Of a DNA stretch of 64,000 nucleotides, positions 25,943-35,075 are shown in pieces. The notes beneath the pieces were generated by a model. It had not been told where the DNA came from. It did no database searches and saw only the letters and a list, made by a program, of their open reading frames with translations. Source of the stretch: Lacihabitans sp. LS3-19 (GTDB lineage: Bacteria > Bacteroidota > Bacteroidia > Cytophagales > Spirosomataceae); the NCBI RefSeq assembly GCF_024343575.1, contig NZ_RJUA01000115.1, positions 1-64,000 of the forward strand. Direction: 5' to 3'. The position numbers and the translations under genes were made by a program. Positions within the stretch are counted from its first letter, which is position 1. Each line of letters opens with the position of its first letter.

Positions 25943-27490
25943 TCACCTCTTCTTAGCAAACCACCTGTAAAACGTCGACCCTTCAATGTCAGCCATATAG
26001 TTCCAGATGACATCGTTTTTGGGGTTTACAATGGTTTTGTGGTCTTGAATTAGAATATTTTTGCCTTCGATATCTTTTAATATTTTACCAAGTTCTTGAA
26101 GTTTTGGATTGTCGGAATCCATCAATTGGTCATCGATTGAAGTTTTATGGCTTATATTTTCGGCAGAAGTCCAAATAATTGATTTGCCAAGTTCAAAGCC
26201 GATATGCCAAGTGGCACTTATGGCCATATAAGCCAATACGGCATATTTTCTAAACGATTTTTTTTCTTCTATCAAAAACTGCCCAACCTTCAACATCAAT
26301 AAGAACAAAGCCGGTATTGAAAGCCTTCCTGGAAAATCAATGCCATAACCTTGTTGGAAAAAAGGCAAAGGTATAAGGACAGCAACAACTAACCAATACA
26401 ATGCATTTTTCTTAAATCTTGGACTAATCAAAAAAGCAATAATGACCCAAGAAAGCAACATGAACACGATGAATTTCTTTGGAGAATGACTTAAAACTTG
26501 AAAAAACTTAGCGGCTTTGTTTGAGTTTAAATAAAGGAAGTTTAAAGCAACCACTAGGCCTGCACCCAAAATATTTTGAAAACTGATATAGGGGACAAAA
26601 TGCTTCCAGAAGTTTTGAAATAATTTGCCTTCGAGGTTGGTGAAAAAATAATAAAGTACAAAAGGCAAAAGGCCTACAAAAGCAAAAGGGCTAAGGAAAA
26701 AGCAAAGACTATAAAGAAATAATAGGTTCTTTTTAGGGCCTTTGTTGAATATCAAAAGAATAATTAGCCAAGCCGTAAGTGATTGATTAAATGTCCAATA
26801 TATCAAGCCAAGATTGCTGTCAGCGTATAATATCATTCCAGCCCAGAGCGGATTGGCTTTTTCTGCATATATGTCAATGAAAGAGTTTTTGTACAAAGCC
26901 CCAATGAAAAATAAGGTGCCCCAGCCAAAAAACAAAAGGAGTAATTTAAGATTAAATCTCTTTAAATATTTGCCAACTTGGAACACCACCAAAACTGTTC
27001 CGATAAAGGTCCAAAGGAAAAGTGCAAAACGAGCGGCACTAAGTCCAAACAGCTTCCCAACAGCAGCAGACGGCAAATAAAAACCAAGATAATAAGTCAT
27101 CATGGTGGTTTTGCCTTCGAGAAAATGTCCCGGAAATCCTGTGACGTGGTACATTACTGGCCAATCATATTTTACAAGATCTGCAAAAAGTGCTCCTCGG
27201 TATAAGTGGTCATTGTTTTGGTAAGTGTAGTGACCAATACCAGAAAAGAAAATAATAAATAGAATGATTGTTAATGCCCAAATGATTGTTTTGGGCTTTT
27301 TGATCAAAAGAAAATTGATTTCAGGATCAGAGTCTACATTTTTTAAACTAAAAAAAATAGACACTAAAGTAATTGCCGAAAAGGCAAAAGCGGAGGGTAA
27401 ATTGAGCCATGACACGCAAAAAATCAGAAAAGGCAAACTCAAATACAAATATGCTGATTTCGTTAATATGCTGTCCCAATTATATCTCAT
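25943..27490 (-). CDS. polytopic membrane protein, possible GT-C-type glycosyltransferase
   Basis: The 515-residue protein has roughly twelve hydrophobic segments and ends in a short soluble tail. The first extracytoplasmic loop (YQNNDHLYRGALFADLVKYDW) carries acidic residues, as in GT-C lipid-dependent glycosyltransferases, which prompts the tentative call; no family motif is decisive. Its start overlaps the stop of the methyltransferase-like gene by 4 bp (ATGA), so both come from one minus-strand transcript. The membrane function is otherwise unknown. Confidence 0.5.
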   Translation of the reverse strand: MRYNWDSILTKSAYLYLSLPFLIFCVSWLNLPSAFAFSAITLVSIFFSLKNVDSDPEINFLLIKKPKTIIWALTIILFIIFFSGIGHYTYQNNDHLYRGALFADLVKYDWPVMYHVTGFPGHFLEGKTTMMTYYLGFYLPSAAVGKLFGLSAARFALFLWTFIGTVLVVFQVGKYLKRFNLKLLLLFFGWGTLFFIGALYKNSFIDIYAEKANPLWAGMILYADSNLGLIYWTFNQSLTAWLIILLIFNKGPKKNLLFLYSLCFFLSPFAFVGLLPFVLYYFFTNLEGKLFQNFWKHFVPYISFQNILGAGLVVALNFLYLNSNKAAKFFQVLSHSPKKFIVFMLLSWVIIAFLISPRFKKNALYWLVVAVLIPLPFFQQGYGIDFPGRLSIPALFLLMLKVGQFLIEEKKSFRKYAVLAYMAISATWHIGFELGKSIIWTSAENISHKTSIDDQLMDSDNPKLQELGKILKDIEGKNILIQDHKTIVNPKNDVIWNYMADIEGSTFYRWFAKKR

Positions 27491-28233
27491 CTACCTTCTT
27501 CTTCTAAAAGATTAGTTCCTCTTTTTATGGTTTTTAAAATCAAATATACCACTGTGCTAATGGCAAAACCCCAGAACCAAAACGTTGGCCTAAAAGTATA
27601 TTCTCCCCATTTTATGTATTCACCAACTACTTCAAAGAGATAGAAAAGGCCAAACATTGCTGCCACACCATTTTTCTCTTTTTTTAATATTTTTTTTATC
27701 GAAAATGGATATTTCGGATTTGTTGGCACCTGAAATTTTGGAATGAAAGCAGGTTTGTCAGCTGCCCAATTTAGGTAAGCTTCTCCAAATTTTCTTCTCA
27801 AGAATGCTTCCTCCGCAAACATTATGCGTTCGTAATATACCCAATACATAAATGTAAAAGCCACAATATACCAAAGGTCAGCTGTAAGCATTCCTACAGC
27901 AAGCCACATCAAAAAATTGCCAAGATAAAGTGGATGGCGGACTATCGAATATATGCCCGTTTGATTGAGTTCATCTGCTACTTGGCCTTCCGTTGTATTT
28001 CTTCCAGAGGTATTTTTAGGTGTGTGTCCAACGGCATAAATTCTTACTAAAAGTCCCAAGAGGCCAACGGCAAGACATATTAGCCAATAATCGAAACCGA
28101 GATTGGGATAGCTTAAATTGTGTATTTTATAGATATAAACCCCCAAACCTGAAAGTAAAAATACCAATGGGATGTAACTTCTATATTTGAACAAAACATT
28201 GCCCTGATCTTCTAATTCCTCTATTAATGCCAT
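27487..28233 (-). CDS. isoprenylcysteine/phospholipid methyltransferase-like membrane protein
   Basis: The 248-residue protein has about five membrane segments. It carries the methyltransferase signature of the ICMT/PEMT-like superfamily: YSIVRHPLYLGNFLMWLAVG, followed by the E-x-x-x-RRKFGEAYLNW segment, which bind S-adenosylmethionine in relatives. The substrate is unknown, perhaps a lipid. It overlaps the downstream polytopic protein gene by 4 bp. A TACCTTTG box lies 18 bp upstream on its strand. Confidence 0.75.
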   Translation of the reverse strand: MALIEELEDQGNVLFKYRSYIPLVFLLSGLGVYIYKIHNLSYPNLGFDYWLICLAVGLLGLLVRIYAVGHTPKNTSGRNTTEGQVADELNQTGIYSIVRHPLYLGNFLMWLAVGMLTADLWYIVAFTFMYWVYYERIMFAEEAFLRRKFGEAYLNWAADKPAFIPKFQVPTNPKYPFSIKKILKKEKNGVAAMFGLFYLFEVVGEYIKWGEYTFRPTFWFWGFAISTVVYLILKTIKRGTNLLEEEGR

Positions 28234-28251
28234 AAATCGTTAATTATTCTG

Positions 28252-28259
28252 CAAAGGTA
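28252..28259 (-). promoter_or_regulatory. candidate -7 box (TACCTTTG)
   Basis: On the minus strand TACCTTTG fits TAnnTTTG and lies 18 bp before the methyltransferase-like start. A TTTC-like -33 sequence is at a plausible distance. Confidence 0.4.
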
Positions 28260-28432
28260 ATGAATAATGCCTTTTTTGCCGAAATAATATTATTGCTAGC
28301 TTTAAGTTTGGCTTTTTTAAATAAAAAGACAGAAATGTAACCGTTGGCTAAGTATAATTTACTTCTAACTATTTTGGTAGACTTTTTGAAATGAAGGATT
28401 TAGTGCTTTCCTAAAATTTTAAAAACAAAGAC

Positions 28433-28927
28433 GTGAATACTTTTTCAAAAAAACTACTTTTTATAAGCGGAATTTCAATAACCTTACTTGGCTCATGTAA
28501 TAAAGAGGATGTAGTTAAAGAGCCGACTGTTCAGGAGTTGCTCACAAGCAAAGAGAAAAAAGAATGGTTAATAAAATCAACTGCCATTGAAGTAATAAAT
28601 TCCAGCGGTATTGTTAATACATATCCGCTCACACTAGACTGTGAGGTTGATGATATCTGGGAATTTGAAAAAACTGGTGATTTTAAAAAATATGAAAATA
28701 AAACAAAATGCAAAGGTGAGCCAAACGAATTAAAAGTTGAAAGTAAGTGGCTTCTGGAAGAAAATAACAAAGTGATGTATTTTTCGAATTGGCGTTTTCT
28801 AAATAACAAAGAAATAAAAGATTTAAGACTTAATGTCGAAAATGTAACAGACTCATCTTTTACACTTATCGGGAATAAAATTTATGCCAATACTGGAAAA
28901 CTTACGCTAGTTTTTAAAAAACTTTGA
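28433..28927 (+). CDS. lipocalin-like lipoprotein
   Basis: The 164-residue protein starts at GTG 28433 and has a lipoprotein signal with lipobox LLGSC (Cys near residue 22). The remainder has the pattern of Bacteroidota lipocalin-like domains: KKEWLIKSTAIEV near the start, IWEFEKTGDFKKYEN, and a C-terminal strand series. It should be an outer-membrane-anchored lipoprotein of unknown ligand. It ends 5 bp from the convergent DUF4230 gene. Confidence 0.7.
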   Translation: MNTFSKKLLFISGISITLLGSCNKEDVVKEPTVQELLTSKEKKEWLIKSTAIEVINSSGIVNTYPLTLDCEVDDIWEFEKTGDFKKYENKTKCKGEPNELKVESKWLLEENNKVMYFSNWRFLNNKEIKDLRLNVENVTDSSFTLIGNKIYANTGKLTLVFKKL

Positions 28928-28932
28928 AATAA

Positions 28933-29592
28933 TTAAGCATCCAAACCAGTAGCTTTTTCTAATAAATTTTGAGCTTTTGATTTCGGTTCTATCATTTTTT
29001 GGGTAGGACCAGGAATCGCATTTAAATCTACTTCCCAGTTCATCGATGCCGCCAACTGATTCATCATTAATTTTAATTGGTTGGCAGCAATTTGGGGCAA
29101 ATCACTCTCTTGAGCTTTTTCCTGCATCAGTTTTTTAGCCTGAGCTAATATAGCTGTGTAATCTTCGTTGTTAAACTTATTTAAAATACCCTGGTTTATA
29201 TCATAGAATTTGTAATCCGTATCTACTGATAATATTTCCGCAGGAGCAAACTCCTCAATAATCAGCTTTCGTTCATTATTCTCTTTTCTAAACTTCATTT
29301 TTGAGAAATCATACCCAACTGAAACCTTGGCCTTTGCCACTACTAAAGCCTTATTGCTAGATTTAAACATTCCCCAAAATTCCTTCTGAGAGTTGTGGTC
29401 GTATATCTCTGTAAAATAACCTTCGGCTAAAACTACCTTAAATACTTTCTCTATTCGCTCTAATAATATATTGGATTCTATTCTCAAACTCTCCTTGTTG
29501 TCTTTGAGTTTTTTGCCATACATCCAGTTGAAAATTTGCCATGACGCCAAGCCTCCAACTACCAAAGCAATAATAAACAAAACAAACTCCAT
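28933..29592 (-). CDS. DUF4230 membrane-anchored protein
   Basis: The 219-residue protein has one N-terminal membrane helix (FVLFIIALVVGGLASW) and then a DUF4230 domain: FKVVLAEGYFTEIYDH, ALVVAKAKVSVGYDFSKM and the C-terminal NQLKLMMNQLA. The function of this family is unknown. It is on the opposite strand to its neighbours and divergent from miaA, with under 100 bp in between. Confidence 0.8.
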   Translation of the reverse strand: MEFVLFIIALVVGGLASWQIFNWMYGKKLKDNKESLRIESNILLERIEKVFKVVLAEGYFTEIYDHNSQKEFWGMFKSSNKALVVAKAKVSVGYDFSKMKFRKENNERKLIIEEFAPAEILSVDTDYKFYDINQGILNKFNNEDYTAILAQAKKLMQEKAQESDLPQIAANQLKLMMNQLAASMNWEVDLNAIPGPTQKMIEPKSKAQNLLEKATGLDA

Positions 29593-29687
29593 GTTGTATT
29601 TTTTAGATTTGAAAATCTAAATTAAGAACAATATCATAAATTTGTCTAAATTTTTAACAAATCATTATCAAACATACCCTTATTATA

Positions 29688-30569
29688 TTGGTTGGTCCAA
29701 CGGCTGTGGGCAAAACAGATTTGGCTGTAAAATTGGCCAAAAAGCTTTCTTGCGAAATTATTTCGTGCGATTCTCGGCAGTTTTATAAAGAAATGAGCAT
29801 CGGTACCGCCAAGCCAAGTTTGGAAGAAATGCAAGGCATTAAACATCATTTTGTAGATTCTCATAGTGTAGGTATTCATTATAGTGCGGGAGATTTTGAA
29901 AGAGATGTCGATAGTTTTCTAAATAAATATTTCCAAGAAAAAGAGGTGGCCATTATGGTTGGAGGCTCTGGTTTGTTTGTACAAGCCGTGGTTTCTGGAC
30001 TCGACGATATGCCCGAGGCTCCTCTACAACTTAGAGCCCAATTGATGGAAAGGCTAGAAAAAGGTGAACTCTCGCAACTGCAGGAAGAATTGAAAAAACT
30101 GGATGAAATTACTTATAAAAACATAGACCTTCAGAATGGACAGAGGGTAGTTAGGGCTTTAGAGGTGTGTTTGAGTACAGGAAAACCTTATTCATTGTTT
30201 CAAAAAAATGCACCAAAAAAGCGTGATTATGACATTGTGAAAATCGGAATTGAGTCTCCACGAGAGGAGCTTTATGAACGAATAAATAGGAGAGTGGATA
30301 AAATGCTCGAAAGCGGTTTGGTAAAAGAAGTAGAAAGTTTATTGGAATTTAAAAATCAAAATGCTCTTCAAACCGTTGGATATAAAGAAGTGTTTGGTTT
30401 TCTGGAAAACGAATACGATTATCAAACTATGGTTGATTTGTTGAAAAGAAACACCCGTCGGTATGCCAAAAGGCAGATGACTTGGTTTAAAAACAAGGAT
30501 AATTTCGAATGGTTTGATGCTCAGGATATTGAAAAAATATTGAGTTTTTTAAAGCAAAAACTGAAATAA
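29688..30569 (+). CDS. miaA: tRNA dimethylallyltransferase
   Basis: The 293-residue (from TTG) product has the P-loop GPTAVGKT, the substrate motif SCDSRQFYKEMSIGTAKP, and RRYAKRQMTWFKN near the C-terminus, all typical of MiaA. This enzyme transfers a dimethylallyl group to A37 of tRNAs reading UNN codons. The start is odd: after the in-frame stop at 29655-29657 there is no ATG or GTG before the P-loop. The TTG at 29688 would trim the first beta-strand; the preceding in-frame ATC/ATT codons at 29661-29667 would restore HTLIILVGP. Confidence 0.92.
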   Translation: MVGPTAVGKTDLAVKLAKKLSCEIISCDSRQFYKEMSIGTAKPSLEEMQGIKHHFVDSHSVGIHYSAGDFERDVDSFLNKYFQEKEVAIMVGGSGLFVQAVVSGLDDMPEAPLQLRAQLMERLEKGELSQLQEELKKLDEITYKNIDLQNGQRVVRALEVCLSTGKPYSLFQKNAPKKRDYDIVKIGIESPREELYERINRRVDKMLESGLVKEVESLLEFKNQNALQTVGYKEVFGFLENEYDYQTMVDLLKRNTRRYAKRQMTWFKNKDNFEWFDAQDIEKILSFLKQKLK

Positions 30570-30651
30570 AAAAAAATAAAATTCGGTTTTTGCCTATCGA
30601 TGTTTTAAATTTAAAAAAATAAAATTCTACGCTTTCACTAAATAAAAGCCA

Positions 30652-31341
30652 ATGTCAAAGATAATAATTGCAATAGATGGGTACTCTTCGTGTGGAAAAA
30701 GTTCCACTGCCAAAAAAGCCGCTGCTTATATAGGATACAGTTATATTGATACAGGAGCAATGTATCGTGCCGTAACTTTGTTTTTTATTCAAAATCACGT
30801 TTCAGCAAGTTCGGAAAAAGAAGTTGCAGCTGCTCTGGAAAATATAAATATTGAGTTTAGGTTGAGTACAACTGGTTTGAACGAAACCTATCTTAATGGG
30901 CTGAATGTAGAAGATGAAATTCGGAAATTATATGTAGCCAATAAAGTAAGTGAAGTCAGTGCTATAGCCGAAGTAAGGCATGCAATGGTTGCTCAACAAC
31001 GCAAAATGGCCAAAAAGAGAGGTTTTGTAATGGACGGTCGAGATATTGGCACCGTTGTTTTTCCAGAAGCTGAATTGAAAATTTTCATGACTGCAGATCC
31101 GCTTGTAAGAGCTCAAAGGCGACAAATAGAACTGATGGCTAAAGGCGAAATTACAGACTTAGAGGATATTTTAAAAAATATAGAAAAAAGAGATATCATA
31201 GATACAACCAGAGCCGAAAGTCCACTTAGGCAAGCCGAAGATGCTGTGGTTATTGATACTACTTTTATGACGCTTGATGAGCAAGTAGACCAAGTGATAC
31301 TTTTGGCGGATATGGTAATTTCGCAAAAACTTAGAGGATGA
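30652..31341 (+). CDS. cmk: cytidylate kinase
   Basis: The 229-residue enzyme phosphorylates CMP and dCMP in the cytoplasm. Visible motifs are the P-loop GYSSCGKSSTAKK near residue 10, YIDTGAMYRAVTL, and MDGRDIGTVVFPEAELKIFMTA. Its length matches bacterial Cmk. It overlaps the next gene by 4 bp (ATGA), so the FAD oxidoreductase is probably translated with it. Confidence 0.94.
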   Translation: MSKIIIAIDGYSSCGKSSTAKKAAAYIGYSYIDTGAMYRAVTLFFIQNHVSASSEKEVAAALENINIEFRLSTTGLNETYLNGLNVEDEIRKLYVANKVSEVSAIAEVRHAMVAQQRKMAKKRGFVMDGRDIGTVVFPEAELKIFMTADPLVRAQRRQIELMAKGEITDLEDILKNIEKRDIIDTTRAESPLRQAEDAVVIDTTFMTLDEQVDQVILLADMVISQKLRG

Positions 31342-32399
31342 AAACCTACGATTTTATAATTGTTGGAAATGGACTCGCAGGTTCTTTAATAGCAAATGAG
31401 CTCTTAAATCGAGGTCAAAAAATTATTGTTTTTCAAGACAATTCGCTCAAATCTTCCAGTTCAGTAGCTGGTGGTATGGTCAATCCAGTTACTGGTAAAT
31501 ATTTGGCAAAAACATGGCTGCATGAGGAGCTTTTTGGTCTTTTGTTTGAATATTATCGTACTTTAGAAAACGAATTAGGTGGAAGTTTCTTTCATCAAAC
31601 GGGCTTGTTTAGGCCTTTTTCTAATCCCGAAAACAAAAAGCATTTTCTAAATCAAATTGAAAAAAATAGGTTAGAAGATTATTTAGAGGTTATTGAAGAT
31701 GTTACTGAATTTCAAAAGCATTTTAAAATCGAATTGGGAGGAATGTTTACCCAAAAGGCGGGTTGGTGTGATGTACCTCTTTTAGTTTCTAGAATTAAAG
31801 AAAAATTAATAAAAAATGAAGCTTTAATTGAAGAAAACTTTGATTATAGTTTGTTAAGGACAGAAGAGGAGAGAGTGAATTATAAAAACATATTTGTTTC
31901 GAAGATTATTTTTTGTGAAGGGTTTTATGCTTCTAAAAATCCGTATTTCGATTGGTTGCCATTTAATCCTGTGAAAGGAGAGACGCTGATTGGAGAAATT
32001 GAGAATTATAATGTAAAACCGATCGTTAACCAAGGTAAGTGGTTGATGCCTTTGGGAAACAATAAAGTGAGGTTAGGAGCAACATACAGTTGGCATAGTT
32101 TGGATTTCGAACCGACGGAAAAAGCAAAAGATGAGCTTTTGGCCACTATGAACAAAGTGCTAATTTCTGACTTTAAAATAGAAGATCAACAAGCGGGAAT
32201 TAGGCCCGCAACTAAAGATAGGAGACCTTTTGTAGGTGTTCACCCAAAATATAAAAACCTTTTTATTTTTAATGGGTTAGGAACAAAAGGGGTATCGTTA
32301 GCACCGTATTTTACGGGACAATTACTCGATTTTATATTTTACCAAAAAGATATTAATCCAGAAGCAAACATTGAAAGGCATTATTCGTTATATTCGTAA
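31338..32399 (+). CDS. FAD-dependent amino-acid-oxidase-like protein
   Basis: The 353-residue flavoprotein begins YDFIIVGNGLAGSLIANELLNRG, a Rossmann FAD fingerprint, and continues with SVAGGMVNPVTGKYL. The C-terminal part (GIRPATKDRRPFVGVHP, FNGLGTKGVSLAPYF) is typical of the DAO family, including glycine oxidase-like and MnmC-C-like proteins. The substrate is unknown. The 4-bp overlap with cmk suggests co-translation. Confidence 0.85.
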   Translation: MKTYDFIIVGNGLAGSLIANELLNRGQKIIVFQDNSLKSSSSVAGGMVNPVTGKYLAKTWLHEELFGLLFEYYRTLENELGGSFFHQTGLFRPFSNPENKKHFLNQIEKNRLEDYLEVIEDVTEFQKHFKIELGGMFTQKAGWCDVPLLVSRIKEKLIKNEALIEENFDYSLLRTEEERVNYKNIFVSKIIFCEGFYASKNPYFDWLPFNPVKGETLIGEIENYNVKPIVNQGKWLMPLGNNKVRLGATYSWHSLDFEPTEKAKDELLATMNKVLISDFKIEDQQAGIRPATKDRRPFVGVHPKYKNLFIFNGLGTKGVSLAPYFTGQLLDFIFYQKDINPEANIERHYSLYS

Positions 32400-32444
32400 A
32401 CCTTAATTGGCCTTCACCGTTTTTTTGACCAATTTTTTAAACTA

Positions 32445-34739
32445 ATGAATTCTAAAAATATACTACTATTTTTGCTCATTTTGTTGGTATCTACTAGCAT
32501 CAAAAGCTACAGCCAGCGATATTATGGTGTCACCGATGAAGAATTTGGGCAGAGTAAAATTCAAAGGAAGAGATTCGACTGGAAAACAATCAGAAGTAAT
32601 AATTTTGAGTTGAATTTCTATCGTGGAGGTGAAGAACTCGCCAAAAAATCTGCTAAAAAGGCGGAAGAGGAATACGAGAAAATTACCGAAACTTTGGGCT
32701 ATACACCGTTTTCGGTAATGAAAATCTACATTTATAACTCGGTTGATGACCTCAGTCAAAGCAACATCGGAAGTATGGCACCTAATGATGTTGATGGCGG
32801 AATATTGAATCTGTCCAAGGCCAGAGTTCAACTTGCATATTCTAAAAATGACTCACTTTTTTACAATAAACTTATCAAAGAAATCGCCACCTTATTTGTT
32901 TATGATATGTTGTATGGCGGTAGTTTGAAGGAAGCTGTCCAGAGTCAATTGCTCCTTATGGTTCCTGATTGGTATATTACCGGCGTTTCTGCTTACATAG
33001 CTGAGCCAGATAATAATCTAAAGAATCAACTGTTTAAAGAGACCATACAAAAAAATCAAAACCAAAAATTATCGCAAATAACTGGAAAAGATGCAGAGAT
33101 AATAGGACAGTCTATTTGGCATTATATCGCATCAAAATATGGTAAAGATAATATATCCAACATTCTGAATCTTACTAGGATTATTAGAAATGAACAGTCA
33201 AGTATCACAAGTACTTTGGGTGTTTCTTTTAGTAAATTTCAAAAAGAATGGAAGAGTTATTATATAGATGGCCCTTCTAAAATAGAACAAAAGGCGGAGG
33301 TTGTTAATAAGGTGGAGACTCCCAAAGCTACTGTAGGATTGACTAATCTCAAATCAAATGAAATAGATACAGATAATTACGTTTTTGATGAAGTAAATGT
33401 TCAAAAATATAAACTACAAAAGAAAGATGATGAGTTATCTTTGGTAAAATCTATAGAAGAGAAGCCGGGTAAGTTTAAGAAAAGTACAGATGAATTGAAG
33501 ATAAGTCCAGTAAAATCATACAAGAATTTGTTGGTGTCTGGCGGTAATGACATAAGTATTTTGATGGACCCAGCTCGAAGATTTGGTGTAGGTTATAAGC
33601 TTATATTTAATGATCTATTAGAGAATAATGTCTTTACTTTAAAAACTTACGTAAGGCCTTCAGCTCCATTTTTTAAGAATTACGATTATTCGCTTTCTTA
33701 TGGGAATTATGCTAAAAAAATAGATTATCTGTTTAAATTTGAGAAAAGGTCAATAAATTTTGAAAGTATAGATGAATCTAATAATTACCTTTTTAGGCCT
33801 TTAAAAATCTATCCACAGTCAGATAAATCGATTTTGTTATCCCGTAGAATCCTTTCTCAGACTATTTCTGCGAGTGTTATATATCCTTTTACTCAAAATC
33901 TTAAATTTGTTTTTAGTCCAACTTTTTTAAAAACCACAGACATAGAATACGACCTGCCAGGTCGTGAAAACATAAATAGTACTTTCCTTTCATCAGATTT
34001 TCAATTGGTTTTTGATAATACGATAGGGAATGCCAATGGGGTTGAATATGGAACAAAAGGTAAAATTTCATACCAAAGAAATATAAATCTAAAAGATAAT
34101 TCACAGAATTTTCAAGGTCTAAATTTAGACTTAAGGCATTATCAGAAATTGGTAAAAGGACTTGTTTTGGCAGGGAGGTTTAATTTTGGAAGATCAATGG
34201 GTAATGCTCCTAAGTATTCGTTTCTTGGCGGTGTAGAAAACAACCTCAATAGGTCAATCTATGATGCAAAGGGTTTACTACCAGGCCCAACTGGTGACTT
34301 CAGAGATATACTTTTTTATAATTTTCCAGGACAATTAAGAGGTTTTGATTTTGCGAGACTTTTTGGCAATAATTACATATTGTCAAACGTAGAGTTAAGA
34401 GCACATTTAGCAGATTATTTTCCAAGGAGTTCTTTGTCGAGTTCATTTCTTAGGAGTCTTCAAGTGGTTGGTTTTTATGACATTGGGACTGCTTGGAATG
34501 GAACAAAGGGGCCTTTCAGTAGGCAAAATAGTCTGAATACTATCTTGATTGGTTCAGATGGTATTAGTCCGTTTTTTGCTGAAGTTACAAACTTCAAGAA
34601 TCCATTTTTAATGGGAATGGGAGTAGGTGTAAGAACCACAATTTTAGGTCTTTTCGTGAAAGCTGACTACGCTGTTGGTAAAGAAGATAAAGATTATAAT
34701 AAGCCCAAATTATATATTTCAGTAGGAAAAGATTTTTAA
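32445..34739 (+). CDS. pseudo-peptidase MA-like protein with outer-membrane barrel
   Basis: The 764-residue protein has a signal peptide (LLFLLILLVSTSIKSYS). The N-terminal domain resembles Bacteroidota peptidase-MA-like domains. Where active relatives have HExxH, this one reads KEIAT, so it should lack protease activity. The stretch GGSLKEAVQSQLLLMVPDWYITG is shared with non-catalytic members by my recollection. The C-terminal half (about 370-764) looks like a BamA/Omp85-type barrel (FRDILFYNFPGQLRGFD, ADYAVGKEDKDYN). It should sit in the outer membrane; its role is unknown. A terminator follows. Confidence 0.75.
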   Translation: MNSKNILLFLLILLVSTSIKSYSQRYYGVTDEEFGQSKIQRKRFDWKTIRSNNFELNFYRGGEELAKKSAKKAEEEYEKITETLGYTPFSVMKIYIYNSVDDLSQSNIGSMAPNDVDGGILNLSKARVQLAYSKNDSLFYNKLIKEIATLFVYDMLYGGSLKEAVQSQLLLMVPDWYITGVSAYIAEPDNNLKNQLFKETIQKNQNQKLSQITGKDAEIIGQSIWHYIASKYGKDNISNILNLTRIIRNEQSSITSTLGVSFSKFQKEWKSYYIDGPSKIEQKAEVVNKVETPKATVGLTNLKSNEIDTDNYVFDEVNVQKYKLQKKDDELSLVKSIEEKPGKFKKSTDELKISPVKSYKNLLVSGGNDISILMDPARRFGVGYKLIFNDLLENNVFTLKTYVRPSAPFFKNYDYSLSYGNYAKKIDYLFKFEKRSINFESIDESNNYLFRPLKIYPQSDKSILLSRRILSQTISASVIYPFTQNLKFVFSPTFLKTTDIEYDLPGRENINSTFLSSDFQLVFDNTIGNANGVEYGTKGKISYQRNINLKDNSQNFQGLNLDLRHYQKLVKGLVLAGRFNFGRSMGNAPKYSFLGGVENNLNRSIYDAKGLLPGPTGDFRDILFYNFPGQLRGFDFARLFGNNYILSNVELRAHLADYFPRSSLSSSFLRSLQVVGFYDIGTAWNGTKGPFSRQNSLNTILIGSDGISPFFAEVTNFKNPFLMGMGVGVRTTILGLFVKADYAVGKEDKDYNKPKLYISVGKDF

Positions 34740-34763
34740 ATTTATAAGCATTTTTTTTCTTTT

Positions 34764-34794
34764 AATAGCCTAGCATTATGTTAGGCTATTTTTG
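34764..34794 (+). terminator. intrinsic terminator
   Basis: AATAGCCTA (34764-34772) pairs with TAGGCTATT (34782-34790) and runs into TTTTG. It ends the upstream operon before the giant gene's leader. Confidence 0.8.
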
Positions 34795-34804
34795 TTTATT
34801 TTTT

Positions 34805-34994
34805 ATTGGCATAGTTTTGGTTGATAAATACTTACCATAGTTTTAGCCATTTTTAATACAAAATTCTTCAAAAAGCATGAAAATACTCAAATTTGATTGA
34901 GATGACATAGCTGTCTGATTTTTAGTAATTTATGAGTTTTTTTCCCTCCGTTTAAAAAATAAAATATTATTTTTTTTGATTGGCATAGTTTTGG
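34805..34994 (+). promoter_or_regulatory. repeated TTGGCATAGTTTTGG motif upstream of giant adhesin
   Basis: ATTGGCATAGTTTTGG occurs identically at 34805-34820 and 34979-34994, with a weaker copy (ACCATAGTTTTAG) at 34833-34845. The motif resembles a sigma-54 -24/-12 element (TGGCA...TTG) but is one base short of the usual spacing. The alternative is a binding site for an unknown regulator. The rest of the 336-bp gap between 34740 and 35075 is AT-rich with no gene visible. Confidence 0.5.
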
Positions 34995-35075
34995 ATACAT
35001 ATAATTCGTGTGTAGGGCATATTGGCTTTAAATCAATCTGTTCAACAATTTTTATAGGATTATAATTTTTCCCAA

